This document shows, one piece after another, positions 23,387-32,319 of a stretch of 39,160 bases of DNA (positions are counted from its first letter, which is position 1; every line of letters starts with the position of its first letter). Made by a program: the position numbers and the translations under genes. The DNA lies in NCBI GenBank assembly GCA_012729315.1, contig JAAYDI010000116.1, positions 1 through 39,160 of the forward strand. Reading direction: 5' to 3'. The stretch is from Planctomycetaceae bacterium. Lineage in GTDB: Bacteria > Planctomycetota > Planctomycetia > Pirellulales > Pirellulaceae. Under the pieces are notes generated by a model. It saw nothing but the letters and a program-made list of their open reading frames with translations. It was not told the origin of the DNA and made no database searches.

Positions 23387-26300
23387 ATGTCGCACAGGAA
23401 GTGCGATTTCGAGCAGCTGCTGCGGTGGCTGATGGTGTGTTGCGCGCTGAGCGTAACCGCGTTGGCGCATGCGCAGCCGACGGACCTGCAGCTGCGGGTG
23501 GCGTTTGGCGGGGGGGCGGCCCGCACGTGGCGGGGCAGTCTGAAGGTCCAGAACGGTTCGTTGGCGGACCTGCGGTATCTGGGGCTGGACGCCGACGAAT
23601 CGGCCACCATCTACCTCGACGGCGATGCGGTTCTGATCCGGCAGCTGGCGGAGCGGGACTACGACGGATTCGATGTCCGCCTGCAGGCGGCGGTCGGGGC
23701 GGCGCTGAAGTTCGACCTGGCGCCTGACAAGCATCCGGAAGAGACGCGTCACATCGAGGTCCCGCTGGCGGACTTGATCACGGGGTACTACCACACGGAA
23801 CTCGACTCGCAGGGCAATCAACTGCTGATCCAGCGGGTCAGCGGCGATGCGTTGCGGGTGATCTTCGACCGCACGTCGCTGGTGTTCACGCCCGGCGAGA
23901 CGTTCGACTTCCAGATTCAGCCGCACCAGCTGGGGGTCGAAGCCGGGGCGGCGCTGCGCTATCACGTACAGCTGGTTGCCGCCCGCACGGACAAGACACT
24001 CTGGGAACAGGACCTGGAATCGACCCTGGGCGAGGGTGGTGCATCCGACCCGGTGGGGCCGGTCAGCGTCGTGATACCGTCTGCCGAAGGGGTCTATGAC
24101 ATCGTGGTGTCAGCGTACCGCAAGAAGACGCTGCGCAGCACATTCGTCCGACCCAAGCCGCTGTATCAACGCCGGGTACAACTGGTAGCGATCGCTTCGA
24201 CAACGGCGGCCGAGCCGTCTCGGGCCTGGGAGCTGGTCGATACGATTGACCCGAAGAGTGCCCACTGGATGGAGTGGCTCACGCGTCTGCCGAAGTTGCC
24301 GCTGCTGCCGGACATCCGCCAGGAGCCGTTGCGCAACGGCAAGTCGAGCACACTGCGGCACCAGCAGCAGGATCTGGTACAGCTGGCACCCGGTGGTTGG
24401 CAGGCCTATCCGTTGCCGGTCCAGGAGATAGGCAAGCCACACCTGCTGGAAGTCGAGTATCCCAACAGCCTGCCGCAGACCCTGGCGATCAGCATTGTCG
24501 AGCCGAATGCGGTGGGCAAGGTCGTGCCGTTGGGCCTTGACAGCGGCGTGTATGTCGCGCCGCCCGTGTCGGCCGACCTGCCGTCCATGCTCCGGCACAA
24601 ACTCATCTTCTGGCCTCGTACGGCGACGCCACTGGTGCTGCTCACCAACCGTCAGGACGACGCGCCGGCCGTATTCGGGCGGATCCGGGTCTACGCGGGG
24701 CCAGTGACACTGCCCGCTGTCATCTCGAGCACCGGCGCGGCGCAACCGGCGCGCCTGCTTGCAGCCTACTTCGACAAGCCGCTGTTCCCCGAGAACTTCT
24801 GCGCGTCCGAGGTGGCCGACGATGGGACGGTGCGCAGCCTGCGGGACTGGGTCACGTTCTACGAAGGGGGCCGGCGTCTGGTCGAGTATCTGAAACACGT
24901 GGGCTACAACGGCGCCGTGATCTGCGTGGCCCGGCAAGGTAGCGCGATCTATCCCAGCGTGGTGTTCAGCCCCACGCCCAAGTACGACACAGGCACGCTC
25001 TTCAGCACCGGCCAGGACCCGGTGCGCAAGGATGTCCTGGAAATGTTGTTCCGGCTGTTCGACCGGGAGGGCTTAACGCTGGTTCCAGCCGTCCAGTTTT
25101 CTTTCACGTTGGACGACCTGGAGCGTCAGATGCGTGGTGGGGGCAGCGAGGCGGACGGCATCGCCCTGGCGGAAGGGCAAGGCCGCACCTGGCGCGAACT
25201 GCGCGGCACCGACCACGGTATGGGCCCGCACTACAATCCGCTCGACCCCCGCGTACAGGCCGCCATGCGCCAGGTGCTCAACGAATTGACCGACCGGTAT
25301 GCCCGGCACACCGCGTTTGGCGGACTTGCGCTGCAGCTGGATCCGGAGACCTACGCGATCCTGCCCGGCGAGCCCTGGGGACAGGATCAGGTGACGCGGC
25401 GGCGATTCGAGCAGACACTGACGCAAGGCGATACGGCGCAGCGATCCGAGGGCCGGGGATTGATTCGCAAGGCGGAGTTCCGGTCACGCGACCGCCAGCG
25501 GGACTGGCTCACGTGGCGCGCCCGGCAGCTGGCGCAGTTCCACCGCGACGTGCTGGAGGACCTCACCCGCCGCCGTCCCGACACCCGGCTGCTGCTGCTG
25601 GGCGGCAACGCCTTCACCAGCCCGGTAGTCCAGCCGCTGCTGCGCCCGACGTTGCCCAACGAGCCGGACGTGCAGGGGGCGCTGCTGCAGCTTGGCCTGG
25701 ATGTCGAACAGTACGCGGATCAGGACCGGATTGTCTTCTGTCGACCCGACCGCATCGCCCCCCGCACGCCAATCAACCCCCAGGCTGTGAACATCAACCT
25801 GGCCACGAATCCGGTGGTGGACAGCACGTTCCTGCAGCTCCCTTCGGCGGCCAGCCTGTTCTATCACGAGGTGCTGCCGATCTCGCTGCCTTCGTTTGAT
25901 GCGGCCAGCCCCTTCGGTCAGGACAACACGCGCACCGCCCTGTTCACGCACGTCGCGCCGTCGGGCGTCCACAACCGCCAGCGGTTCGTGCATCACCTCG
26001 CGCTGCGGGATGTACAAACGCTGCTGGACGGCGGATGGATGCTGTCCCTCGGCCAGGAAGAGGCGCTGCAGCCGCTGTTCGACACGCTGCGCTGCCTGCC
26101 CGCACGTGGTTTTGAAACCATCGAGCCCCTGGCGTCCGGGCTCCCCTCCCAGCCGCTGGTCGTGCGCACGCTGGCCCACGACAAGTCTACCTATATCTAC
26201 GTCGTCAACGATTCCCCCTGGCCCATCTCGGCCGAAATCGACGCGCAAACGCCCGCCCCCTGCCCCCTCACGCCGCTGGGCAGCCGCAGCCTGCCCGAAC

Positions 26301-27277
26301 CGCGCTGGATCGGCACGCAGATGACCTGGGACATCGACCTTGAACCGTACGACGTCGTCGCCGCCGTCATCCACAGCGATCAGGTGCGCGTCGAGACCTG
26401 GCGCGTCACGATCGACCGCGACAGCTATGCACAACTGCGGCAGCAGGTCAACGAATTCAGCGTGCGCGCCACCATGCTGGCGCGCGCCAACAGCCTCGAC
26501 GTGCTGACCAACCCCGGCTTCGAGCAGGCGACAGATCGTCTGCCCGGCTGGATCCACGCGCAAGGACCCGGCATCTCGATTACCCCCACCAGCCAGGAAC
26601 ACTATGACGGCGCGCAGTCCTTGCGCATGGCCACCACCGAGCAGGATAGGGTGGCGTGGATTCGCAGTGACCCGTTCAGCCCGCCGAAGACCGGCCGGAT
26701 CGCCGTCATGGTCCGACTGAAAGTGGCCGATCCGCAACAACAACCCCCGCTGCGGCTCGCGATTGAAGGCCGCCGCTTCGACGGCTCCACCTACTACAAA
26801 CCGTTCAACGTCGCGCAGAACTCGCGCGTGCAACTGCTGGACACCAACTGGGGCGAGAAGCCGTTTGTCATGCTGGTGAGCGATCTGCCCACCCAGGAAC
26901 TGGCCGACTTGCGCGTCGGTTTCGACCTGATGGGACCCGGGGAAGTCTGGATCGACGACGTGCAGGTCTACGACCGCTGGTTCCCCAAGAATGAACGCGA
27001 CGACCTGATGATCATGAGCGGCCTCGCCGCACGTTCGTTGAGCATGGGGCAGATTGCCGATTGCCAACGCATCCTGTCCGGCTACTGGCCCCAGTTCCTC
27101 CGCGAGCACGTGCCGTTGGGCGAACCCCGGATCGCCGCTCTTCCGGCCGAAACGCCGCGCAACAGCCGCGCCTTCCCGCCACCCCAGACCAAATCCGAAG
27201 ATGCCGCAACAAAGGCCTCCGTTCTGGACAAGGTCAAGCAGCGTCTGCCCACCAAGGTCTTCCCGTTCCGCCGGTGA
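23387..27277 (+). CDS. Very large exported protein with glycosidase-like barrel
   Basis: About 1296 residues from ATG 23387, chosen because it gives a clean signal peptide (LLRWLMVCCALSVTALAHA, about 12-30); an ATG at 23321 lies only eight bases after the likely transcript start. The first 450 residues are beta-rich repeats. About 490-800 looks like a TIM-barrel hydrolase: AAYFDKPLFPENF, YLKHVGYNGAVICVARQG, FDREGLTLVPAVQFSF, HYNPLDPRVQAAMRQVLNELTDRY and FGGLALQLD are placed as in glycosyl-hydrolase-like 'family 10' proteins. The C-terminal part (LTNPGFEQATDRLPGWI onward) resembles a carbohydrate-binding beta-sandwich. A periplasmic or surface polysaccharide role is likely; the exact activity is not known. 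Confidence 0.75.
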   Translation: MSHRKCDFEQLLRWLMVCCALSVTALAHAQPTDLQLRVAFGGGAARTWRGSLKVQNGSLADLRYLGLDADESATIYLDGDAVLIRQLAERDYDGFDVRLQAAVGAALKFDLAPDKHPEETRHIEVPLADLITGYYHTELDSQGNQLLIQRVSGDALRVIFDRTSLVFTPGETFDFQIQPHQLGVEAGAALRYHVQLVAARTDKTLWEQDLESTLGEGGASDPVGPVSVVIPSAEGVYDIVVSAYRKKTLRSTFVRPKPLYQRRVQLVAIASTTAAEPSRAWELVDTIDPKSAHWMEWLTRLPKLPLLPDIRQEPLRNGKSSTLRHQQQDLVQLAPGGWQAYPLPVQEIGKPHLLEVEYPNSLPQTLAISIVEPNAVGKVVPLGLDSGVYVAPPVSADLPSMLRHKLIFWPRTATPLVLLTNRQDDAPAVFGRIRVYAGPVTLPAVISSTGAAQPARLLAAYFDKPLFPENFCASEVADDGTVRSLRDWVTFYEGGRRLVEYLKHVGYNGAVICVARQGSAIYPSVVFSPTPKYDTGTLFSTGQDPVRKDVLEMLFRLFDREGLTLVPAVQFSFTLDDLERQMRGGGSEADGIALAEGQGRTWRELRGTDHGMGPHYNPLDPRVQAAMRQVLNELTDRYARHTAFGGLALQLDPETYAILPGEPWGQDQVTRRRFEQTLTQGDTAQRSEGRGLIRKAEFRSRDRQRDWLTWRARQLAQFHRDVLEDLTRRRPDTRLLLLGGNAFTSPVVQPLLRPTLPNEPDVQGALLQLGLDVEQYADQDRIVFCRPDRIAPRTPINPQAVNINLATNPVVDSTFLQLPSAASLFYHEVLPISLPSFDAASPFGQDNTRTALFTHVAPSGVHNRQRFVHHLALRDVQTLLDGGWMLSLGQEEALQPLFDTLRCLPARGFETIEPLASGLPSQPLVVRTLAHDKSTYIYVVNDSPWPISAEIDAQTPAPCPLTPLGSRSLPEPRWIGTQMTWDIDLEPYDVVAAVIHSDQVRVETWRVTIDRDSYAQLRQQVNEFSVRATMLARANSLDVLTNPGFEQATDRLPGWIHAQGPGISITPTSQEHYDGAQSLRMATTEQDRVAWIRSDPFSPPKTGRIAVMVRLKVADPQQQPPLRLAIEGRRFDGSTYYKPFNVAQNSRVQLLDTNWGEKPFVMLVSDLPTQELADLRVGFDLMGPGEVWIDDVQVYDRWFPKNERDDLMIMSGLAARSLSMGQIADCQRILSGYWPQFLREHVPLGEPRIAALPAETPRNSRAFPPPQTKSEDAATKASVLDKVKQRLPTKVFPFRR

Positions 27278-27315
27278 ACCGCGGAACGTTTGCTGCCCAC
27301 CAGCCACCCAAGGCC

Positions 27316-27660
27316 CTACCCCGGCGGCCACCCGAATGCGCGACCAGCCAGAATGTGCAGGTGCAGATGCGGCACCGCCTGCCCAGCCTGTTCACCACAG
27401 TTGCACACCACGCGGAACCCCGCGTCCAGGTTCAACTGCTGGGCGATCCTGGGCACCATCATCAGCAGGTGGCCCGCCACCGCGCGATCTTCCGCGGTCA
27501 GCGCGGCCAGTGAAGGAATCGGCTTCTTGGGAATCAGCAGCAGGTGCGTGGGCGCCTGCGGGTCGATGTCCCGGAATACCAGACAATGCTCGTCTTCGTA
27601 GACGATCGACGCCGGAATCTCCCGGTCAATGATCTTCTGGAAGACCGTCTTCTCAGCCAT
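27316..27660 (-). CDS. HIT-family nucleotide hydrolase
   Basis: 114 residues from the ATG at 27660, which has GGAG upstream. The histidine triad is HLHLH at H98, H100 and H102 within AVPHLHLHILAGR, and the N-terminus TVFQKIIDREIPASIVYEDEHCLVFRDIDPQAPTHLLLIPKK is the typical HINT/PKCI fold. Such proteins hydrolyse AMP-linked substrates such as adenosine phosphoramidates in the cytoplasm. It overlaps the preceding gene by eight bases and converges with the large exported protein gene across a 38-base gap. Confidence 0.93.
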   Translation of the reverse strand: MAEKTVFQKIIDREIPASIVYEDEHCLVFRDIDPQAPTHLLLIPKKPIPSLAALTAEDRAVAGHLLMMVPRIAQQLNLDAGFRVVCNCGEQAGQAVPHLHLHILAGRAFGWPPG

Positions 27661-28015
27661 GCTGCATCTCCGCATCGAAAACGAGGTCGTCGACCAGCGG
27701 CACGGCGGGGGCGGCGGCATCCGAGTTGACCCGCGTGCGGCGCCGCGTGCGACGCGTCGGCTTGCTGTTGCTCCATTCCTTGGTCAACGTCTCGAAGACT
27801 TCGGGGGTTTCGTACCGCACAACGTCCTTGCCCTCGGGCATCGGGCCAATCAGGCCCCGGAAGACGGGCAGACCACGCAGCGCCAAGTCGGTACTGCAGT
27901 CGTCGATCCCGATCTGGGTGTGGAATTCCAGCAGCGCATCGGTCGAGGGATAGTCCTTGATACGCAAGGTGCCATCGCTGGCTCGGGTTACAACGCGCGT
28001 GGTATTCTTGCTCAT
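27653..28015 (-). CDS. Hypothetical protein upstream of HIT gene
   Basis: 120 residues, not recognised. It has no signal peptide. A mixed N-terminal part (MSKNTTRVVTRASDGTLRIKDYPSTDALLEFH) is followed by a basic stretch (KPTRRTRRRTRV, about 87-98) that could bind nucleic acid, and an acidic tail (VDDLVFDAEMQHG). Its 3' end overlaps hit by eight bases. Its start codon overlaps a stop codon in another minus-strand frame (ATGA), noted below. Confidence 0.65.
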   Translation of the reverse strand: MSKNTTRVVTRASDGTLRIKDYPSTDALLEFHTQIGIDDCSTDLALRGLPVFRGLIGPMPEGKDVVRYETPEVFETLTKEWSNSKPTRRTRRRTRVNSDAAAPAVPLVDDLVFDAEMQHG

Positions 28016-28460
28016 GCTCTCTGTTCCTTAGATGCCCCCAGCGTGTGCAGAAAGCGGCAGCACCGCACCCCGACGGGCAACCGCCGTCTTCCGTATCGGA
28101 CACCCGCGCCAGCAATGGTCACGGAAAATGCCCCCCCACCTACATGACCTGCATTCGCGAGAATCGCTACTGCAGAACTGAGCGTTGTGCGCGCCACAGC
28201 CTGTACCGCAGACGCTGCGGACACGGCACACGCCAGTTGGGGTAACAGCGGCCATGGCAGCCCGCAACCGGCACCAGGTACCACGGCCAAGAGCCGCCTC
28301 CCGCGACGCCCACGCCGTCGCCATCCCGGCCCGCCAGTTCCCGCTGCTCTTCCCAACCGGCATAACCCGCGTGACGAACCGCGCGGGCATCGCGCCCCAT
28401 AATGCAGCTGGTATACGCCAGAATGAGGACTGATCGGCCGGCCGGAACAATCGCATGTAC
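28016..28460. other. Unassigned spacer or unrecognised minus-strand gene
   Basis: 445 bases where I cannot choose a gene. All three minus-strand frames have long openings, as often in high-GC DNA. The frame ending at 28012 stops in ATGA overlapping the next gene's start, the usual sign of translational coupling, and its last part (AVSAASAVQAVARTTLSSAVAILANAGHVGGGAFSVTIAGAGV) is Ala/Gly-rich. No start or family is evident. Confidence 0.3.
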
Positions 28461-28489
28461 TTGAGTGATTGCGATGCCGAGGGTATATA
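28461..28489 (+). promoter_or_regulatory. Promoter likely driving tRNA-Ser
   Basis: TTGAGT (28461-28466), 17 bases, TATATA (28484-28489) followed by ATG. It points to the tRNA about 105 bases downstream. The spacing is optimal and the AT-rich -10 stands out in its GC-rich setting. Confidence 0.6.
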
Positions 28490-28602
28490 ATGAACGGTGG
28501 CTGCAGCGCGTGTTCCAGGCTCGTGGCCACCCGCGGCCAGCTGCACACGAGTTTCGCCAAATCCGGAGAAGCGACGCAAGAACATTCTGACAAACGACTT
28601 AC

Positions 28603-28684
28603 GGAGGGTAAGCGAATGGCTAGCGGCCTGATTCGAAATCAGGTGCCGGTTTACCGGTTGCGGGTTCGAGTCCCGTGCCCTCCG
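28603..28684 (+). tRNA. tRNA-Ser(CGA)
   Basis: 82 bases without encoded CCA. Acceptor GGAGGGT/GCCCTCC pairs fully with one T-G; anticodon stem CCTGA/TCAGG around loop TTCGAAA gives anticodon CGA (reads TCG). A long variable arm with stem CCGG/CCGG and a T arm GCGGG-TTCGAGT-CCCGT complete a class II tRNA. The D arm pairs weakly. Confidence 0.95.
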
Positions 28685-28690
28685 CTTCGA

Positions 28691-28718
28691 GCCACGCCCC
28701 GCCAGGCGTGGCTTTTTT
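28691..28718 (+). terminator. Rho-independent terminator of tRNA-Ser
   Basis: A perfect 8-bp stem GCCACGCC/GGCGTGGC with a six-base loop followed by six T's, beginning seven bases after the tRNA. Confidence 0.92.
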
Positions 28719-28825
28719 GTTGTCCATCATAAAGTCGGGTGACCAGCTCGCCGCCAGAACGCCCGCACAATCAAGACAGTCGCCGGCGCGCGTTACGAAC
28801 ACGTCCGCGCGGCGGTTCAGCACCC

Positions 28826-29017
28826 CGTAGGGTGTGACGACGCTCGCCACAAATACGTCAATCCCATCCCAAAACGCGATGGCGAGCGCAGTCACACCAT
28901 GCACCTCCGGCGAGCGCCGGCGCGCCATGCACCTGCCGCGCCATGGTGTGACATCGCTCGCGACACGGCCGTGTGACGGTGGATGCTGCGTGTGACGCGA
29001 TCTCGTCACACCCTACG
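28826..29017. mobile_element. MITE-like nested inverted-repeat element
   Basis: About 192 bases bounded by perfect 15-base inverted repeats CGTAGGGTGTGACGA (28826-28840) and its complement (29003-29017). Inside lies a second, imperfect 20-base inverted repeat (28881-28901 with 28942-28961, two mismatches). It encodes no protein. Its right edge coincides with the first codons of RHS homology. Size, terminal repeats and absence of coding fit a miniature inverted-repeat element, but no target duplication is clear. Confidence 0.5.
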
Positions 29018-30114
29018 AACTCTACGACGGCCACGGATCGACGCGCGCGTTGGTTGACGTCAACGGCCAGATCCTCAGCGGCCAGGTGTTCCGCTACGAC
29101 GCCTACGGTAACCGGCTCGATGCGGCCACGGCGCTCACCTCGCTACTCTACTCGGGCGAGCTGACCGACAGCACCGGCCTGCAGTACCTGCGGGCCCGCT
29201 ACTACGACCCAGCCAGCGGGACGTTCAATCGGCTCGATCCGTTTGCGGGCAACATGCAGGATCCGCTGAGTCTGCACAAGTACTTGTATGTGCATGCGGA
29301 TCCAGTCCAGGGAATCGATCCCAGCGGCAAATTCGTCGGCACAGCAGTCGGCGTGCTAGGGGGCATGGCTGGCCTGACGATCGCCCGAATGCGACATAAT
29401 GCCGTCGTTACCTCAGCCGGATTCAGCGCGATGGCGTTCCTGAAAAACGTCGTTGGATATGGTTGCTTCACTTACGCTGGCTATCTCTCTGCCTCGGGTG
29501 GGTACTTTGCCGCTATGGGCATTCTCTTTAATCCGACCAGCGGTGGTCCCACCGACGCATCCATGATCGCCAGGCATCTCAAAGGGGTGCTTCAGGCTCG
29601 CTTTGACCACCACGAAATCTCTGACGCTGAGCTGGCAAGTGGTTCCATGGCGGCAGAACGGATCGCCAGAGCGTACGTCGAGGTCGTCGATGCCAACAAG
29701 GGCAGCCACGGAGCGTGGATTGGAAACACCTTTGGGCTTGGCAATAGGTGTACGGAGTGGGTGATGCGATTGGAGAGTGATCGACGCCTTAAAGCGGCTG
29801 TGAGCGGTACGCAGTGGGGCCTACGATCACACTATAACGTACCCAAGTGGGGTTGGTCTGAAGACTTCGTCTTCCTTCCTCACTCCGACCCAGAAACCGG
29901 CAATTGGGAATTGTGGCTTCCGATCCACCCACTTCATTCTTTTCTGACTCTGACCTTCAAGGACACGAAGGACCCTGTAACTGGCAAGTACCCGTTTCCG
30001 GATCTTGTTCTCGACCCGTGGCGAACGAACAGCCCGGAAGTCTATGATCCTGTCAAGTTTCACAGGACGTGGCCGTTGAACTACGGTCACAATAGCGGGA
30101 TTACGGCCCCCTGA
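29008..30114 (+). pseudogene. RHS C-terminal fragment with papain-like toxin domain
   Basis: RHS core homology starts abruptly at about 29008 (TPYELYDGHGSTRALVDVNGQ; an in-frame stop lies at 28993), so the N-terminal repeats are missing. The core reads YDAYGNRLD, GLQYLRARYYDPASGTFNRLDPFAGN and ends at DPSGKF (about 29330). The variable tip, about 260 residues, shows a Cys in NRCTEWVMRLE, a His in HSFLTLTF and an Asp in LVLDPW, the order and settings of papain-like peptidase or deamidase folds. A TTG at 29050 could start a 354-residue product. GC falls from 72% (29161-29220) to 53% (29881-29940) across the junction. It is followed by a small membrane protein, probably its immunity partner. Confidence 0.75.
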
Positions 30115-30153
30115 CATTCGGATACCTGCGATTGCCTGGACGGAGACTCACCA

Positions 30154-30570
30154 ATGTACGTGGTCGTAATGGCATGTTTAGCCGTTTCCGCTTCCCTACT
30201 GTGTGTGACTAGCGATTCGATTTGGAGCACCTGCGTTGACGCCTCGGGGAATGGCAGTGTCGCTGTCGCTGTCGTCCTTCAGTTTCTAGTGCTGGCCATG
30301 GCCTGCGGCAATCGTCGCGAGCACAGGTGGGTTGAAGTGGCTCTCATGCTACTCGCCTTCGCTGCTTTCTTTTCCTGGGCGCGAATTGCGCTGTTGACAG
30401 CTGCAGCTTTCGGGTTTGGTGACGACGCGCGAAGCACGACAACGCGGGTCTTTCTACTATGCACGATATGTTCTGCGGCGAGCATAATCGTATTCGACGG
30501 CGCCTTTCGTTCGTCCAGTCCGAAGGCGAGTGGGCAAAGCAAAGAAAGCACAGGGGGCAGCACTCAATAG
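30154..30570 (+). CDS. Small membrane protein, likely immunity partner
   Basis: 138 residues from an ATG with GGAGAC upstream. About four membrane segments are visible (around residues 3-18, 36-52, 62-86 and 98-116), with a polar Ser-rich tail. I do not recognise the family. It lies 39 bases after the RHS tip and its stop codon touches the next RHS fragment, the usual place for an immunity gene. A membrane protein is an odd partner for a soluble peptidase-like toxin, so an effect at or in the membrane is possible. Confidence 0.65.
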   Translation: MYVVVMACLAVSASLLCVTSDSIWSTCVDASGNGSVAVAVVLQFLVLAMACGNRREHRWVEVALMLLAFAAFFSWARIALLTAAAFGFGDDARSTTTRVFLLCTICSAASIIVFDGAFRSSSPKASGQSKESTGGSTQ

Positions 30571-31760
30571 TGGTTCCGCTATGATCTGGCAGGGAGGCAG
30601 ACGGACGTGATCCAGGCGGTCGACCTGGCCGGCGACGGGCTGGATGTGACGACGTACGACGGGGAAGTGCCTTTGGCGGGCGCGGACGTGCTGCGCACGC
30701 AGACCAAGTATGACAACGTGGGCCGAGCGATTCAGTCGACCGACGCCTTGGGCCACGTGACGCAGACGCTTTACGATGGAGCGGGCCGCATGACGGCCAC
30801 CGTGTTCGAGGATCTTTCGCGGACCCTCAGCGTGTACGACGCGCTGGGCCGCCGCGTGGCGGAGATCGCCCAGCACGATCCGCTCGCTCCCGACTTCGAC
30901 GTGGAAACGATCATCACCTACCACGAATACGATGACCTGGGTCGCCAGACGAGTCGCACACTGCCGCTGGGGGTGATCGCCGGCTCCGGATTCACCGAGC
31001 TGACAGTGTACAACGACGCGTCGCTGGCGGCGATCGACGCGGGCCCCGATCCGCGGGCCAGTAGCGTGGGGCTGGGGCAGCTGGAGTACGCGGTGGATCT
31101 CGAGGGGCGGCTGTGAGCGCTGGTCAACTCCTCCGGCCAGATTGTCGCGAACCAAGTCTACGCCTACGATGCCTTCGGCAATGCCGTTGACTTCGATCCT
31201 TCTTCGGCTTTGACGACGTATCTCTACTCTGGCGAGAAGACTGACGCCGCCACGGGCCTTCAATATCTCGGCACGGACGGTGGACGCTGTTACCGCTCGG
31301 CGACGGGAACGTTCACGACGCTGGATTCGTTCGCGGGCATCAACCAAGACCCCCAATCCCTCCACAAGTACCTCTACTGCCACGGCGACGGGATCAATTT
31401 CAGCGATCCTACCGGACGGTTCGAGGGGCTGGCAGGGCTAACGGCTTCAATGGCGATCGGTGCGGCAATCGGCGGAATGCTAGGCGGAATAGATGCCGCA
31501 TTGGGTGGCGACAGCACATTTGTCGGCATTGCAGTGGGTGCCGGGATGGGGGCGAAGGCGCGTGCTGAGCGGCGGGCCGTCTGGTCTTCAAGCCAGACAA
31601 AACCGTGAACCTCAATTCCGAGTCCGGTCATTATATGCAACCCCACCCCATTCTCCCCGCGGAAGACCAGGGATGGTTTGCAGCCATGGCAGAGACAATC
31701 CTCAACGCTGGCTTGGCTCCGAAGCACATATCTCCGCTATCTGGCTTGTTACCAGACTGA
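30571..31760 (+). pseudogene. Broken RHS gene: YD repeats, core and frameshifted tip
   Basis: RHS homology begins on the base after the preceding stop codon (WFRYDLAGRQTDVIQAVDLAG). YD-type repeats follow (YDNVGRAIQSTDALGHVTQTLYDGAGRMT; YDDLGRQTSRTLP). An in-frame TGA at 31114-31116 interrupts it, after which the same frame goes on: ALVNSSGQIVANQVYAYDAFGNA, YLYSGEKTDAATGLQYL and the core end DPTGRF. The frame closes at 31608 after a short tip. A second frame from 31584 to 31760 reads VFKPDKTVNLNSESGHYMQP and 40 more residues that look like a genuine tip, so a frameshift near 31555-31584 is likely. Possible product pieces are 30607-31116 and 31210-31608. Confidence 0.8.
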
Positions 31761-31782
31761 CCGGAGCACTGGAGGGCAAACG

Positions 31783-32319
31783 ATGTTACCAACAGAATTC
31801 GTGAATCGCCTGAAACGCCAGGAAGAGGACGCATTTCGGGAATTGGAGCACATGAGTAGCCATGACCCGAATCGGTTTCGTCAATTCTGCTATGAGTTCA
31901 TCATGGCGGGGACGTACTGGGAAGAAACCGTTCTTTGCGGCTTTCTGATGAAGACTCTAGCCAAGGCGATCGGGCAGACTGAGGCTGAGAATTGGATTCG
32001 CACAGAGTGGAACTCGATGGCGGAGTTGCCGAGACGAACGATCGCCCATTGTCTCCAGTATCCCGAGTTGGCGTTATCGACCGAACTAGCAATGGAGCTC
32101 TTCCGGTCGCCCTCTACAACCTCGTGGGAAAGACACTTGATCGTTGCGGGACTTGCTTCCACTGCCCGCTACCGCCATTGCGAGGCCCTCGTTCTGGAAC
32201 TGGCCGACCAGATTGGTCAGCATGAGGATCCTGTTCGCCAAGCCACACTTGAACAACTCATCAAAACTGTGAAGGACAACTTTGGTAGTACGGCTCCCGA
32301 GGGTTTGCAGCCCCGTTAG
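31783..32319 (+). CDS. Likely immunity protein of second RHS tip
   Basis: 178 residues from an ATG with GGAGGG seven bases upstream, 22 bases after the end of the frameshifted tip. It is all-helical in appearance (NRLKRQEEDAFRELEHMSSHDPNRFRQFCYEFI; WIRTEWNSMAELPRRTIAHCL; RQATLEQLIKTVKDNF), perhaps a HEAT-like repeat fold as in several immunity families; no family recognised. GC is low (52% in 31921-31980). It is intact although its toxin gene is broken, as expected for an orphan immunity gene that still protects against siblings. Confidence 0.7.
   Translation: MLPTEFVNRLKRQEEDAFRELEHMSSHDPNRFRQFCYEFIMAGTYWEETVLCGFLMKTLAKAIGQTEAENWIRTEWNSMAELPRRTIAHCLQYPELALSTELAMELFRSPSTTSWERHLIVAGLASTARYRHCEALVLELADQIGQHEDPVRQATLEQLIKTVKDNFGSTAPEGLQPR

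Noticed and set aside
25484-27331. 615-residue minus-strand frame opposite the large exported protein
   Set aside because: Same reason: the plus strand has signal peptide and fold-like sequence, the minus strand does not.
28620-29009. Minus-strand frame of 129 residues
   Set aside because: Its C-terminal part is the reverse translation of the tRNA-Ser and terminator, and the rest crosses the inverted-repeat element.
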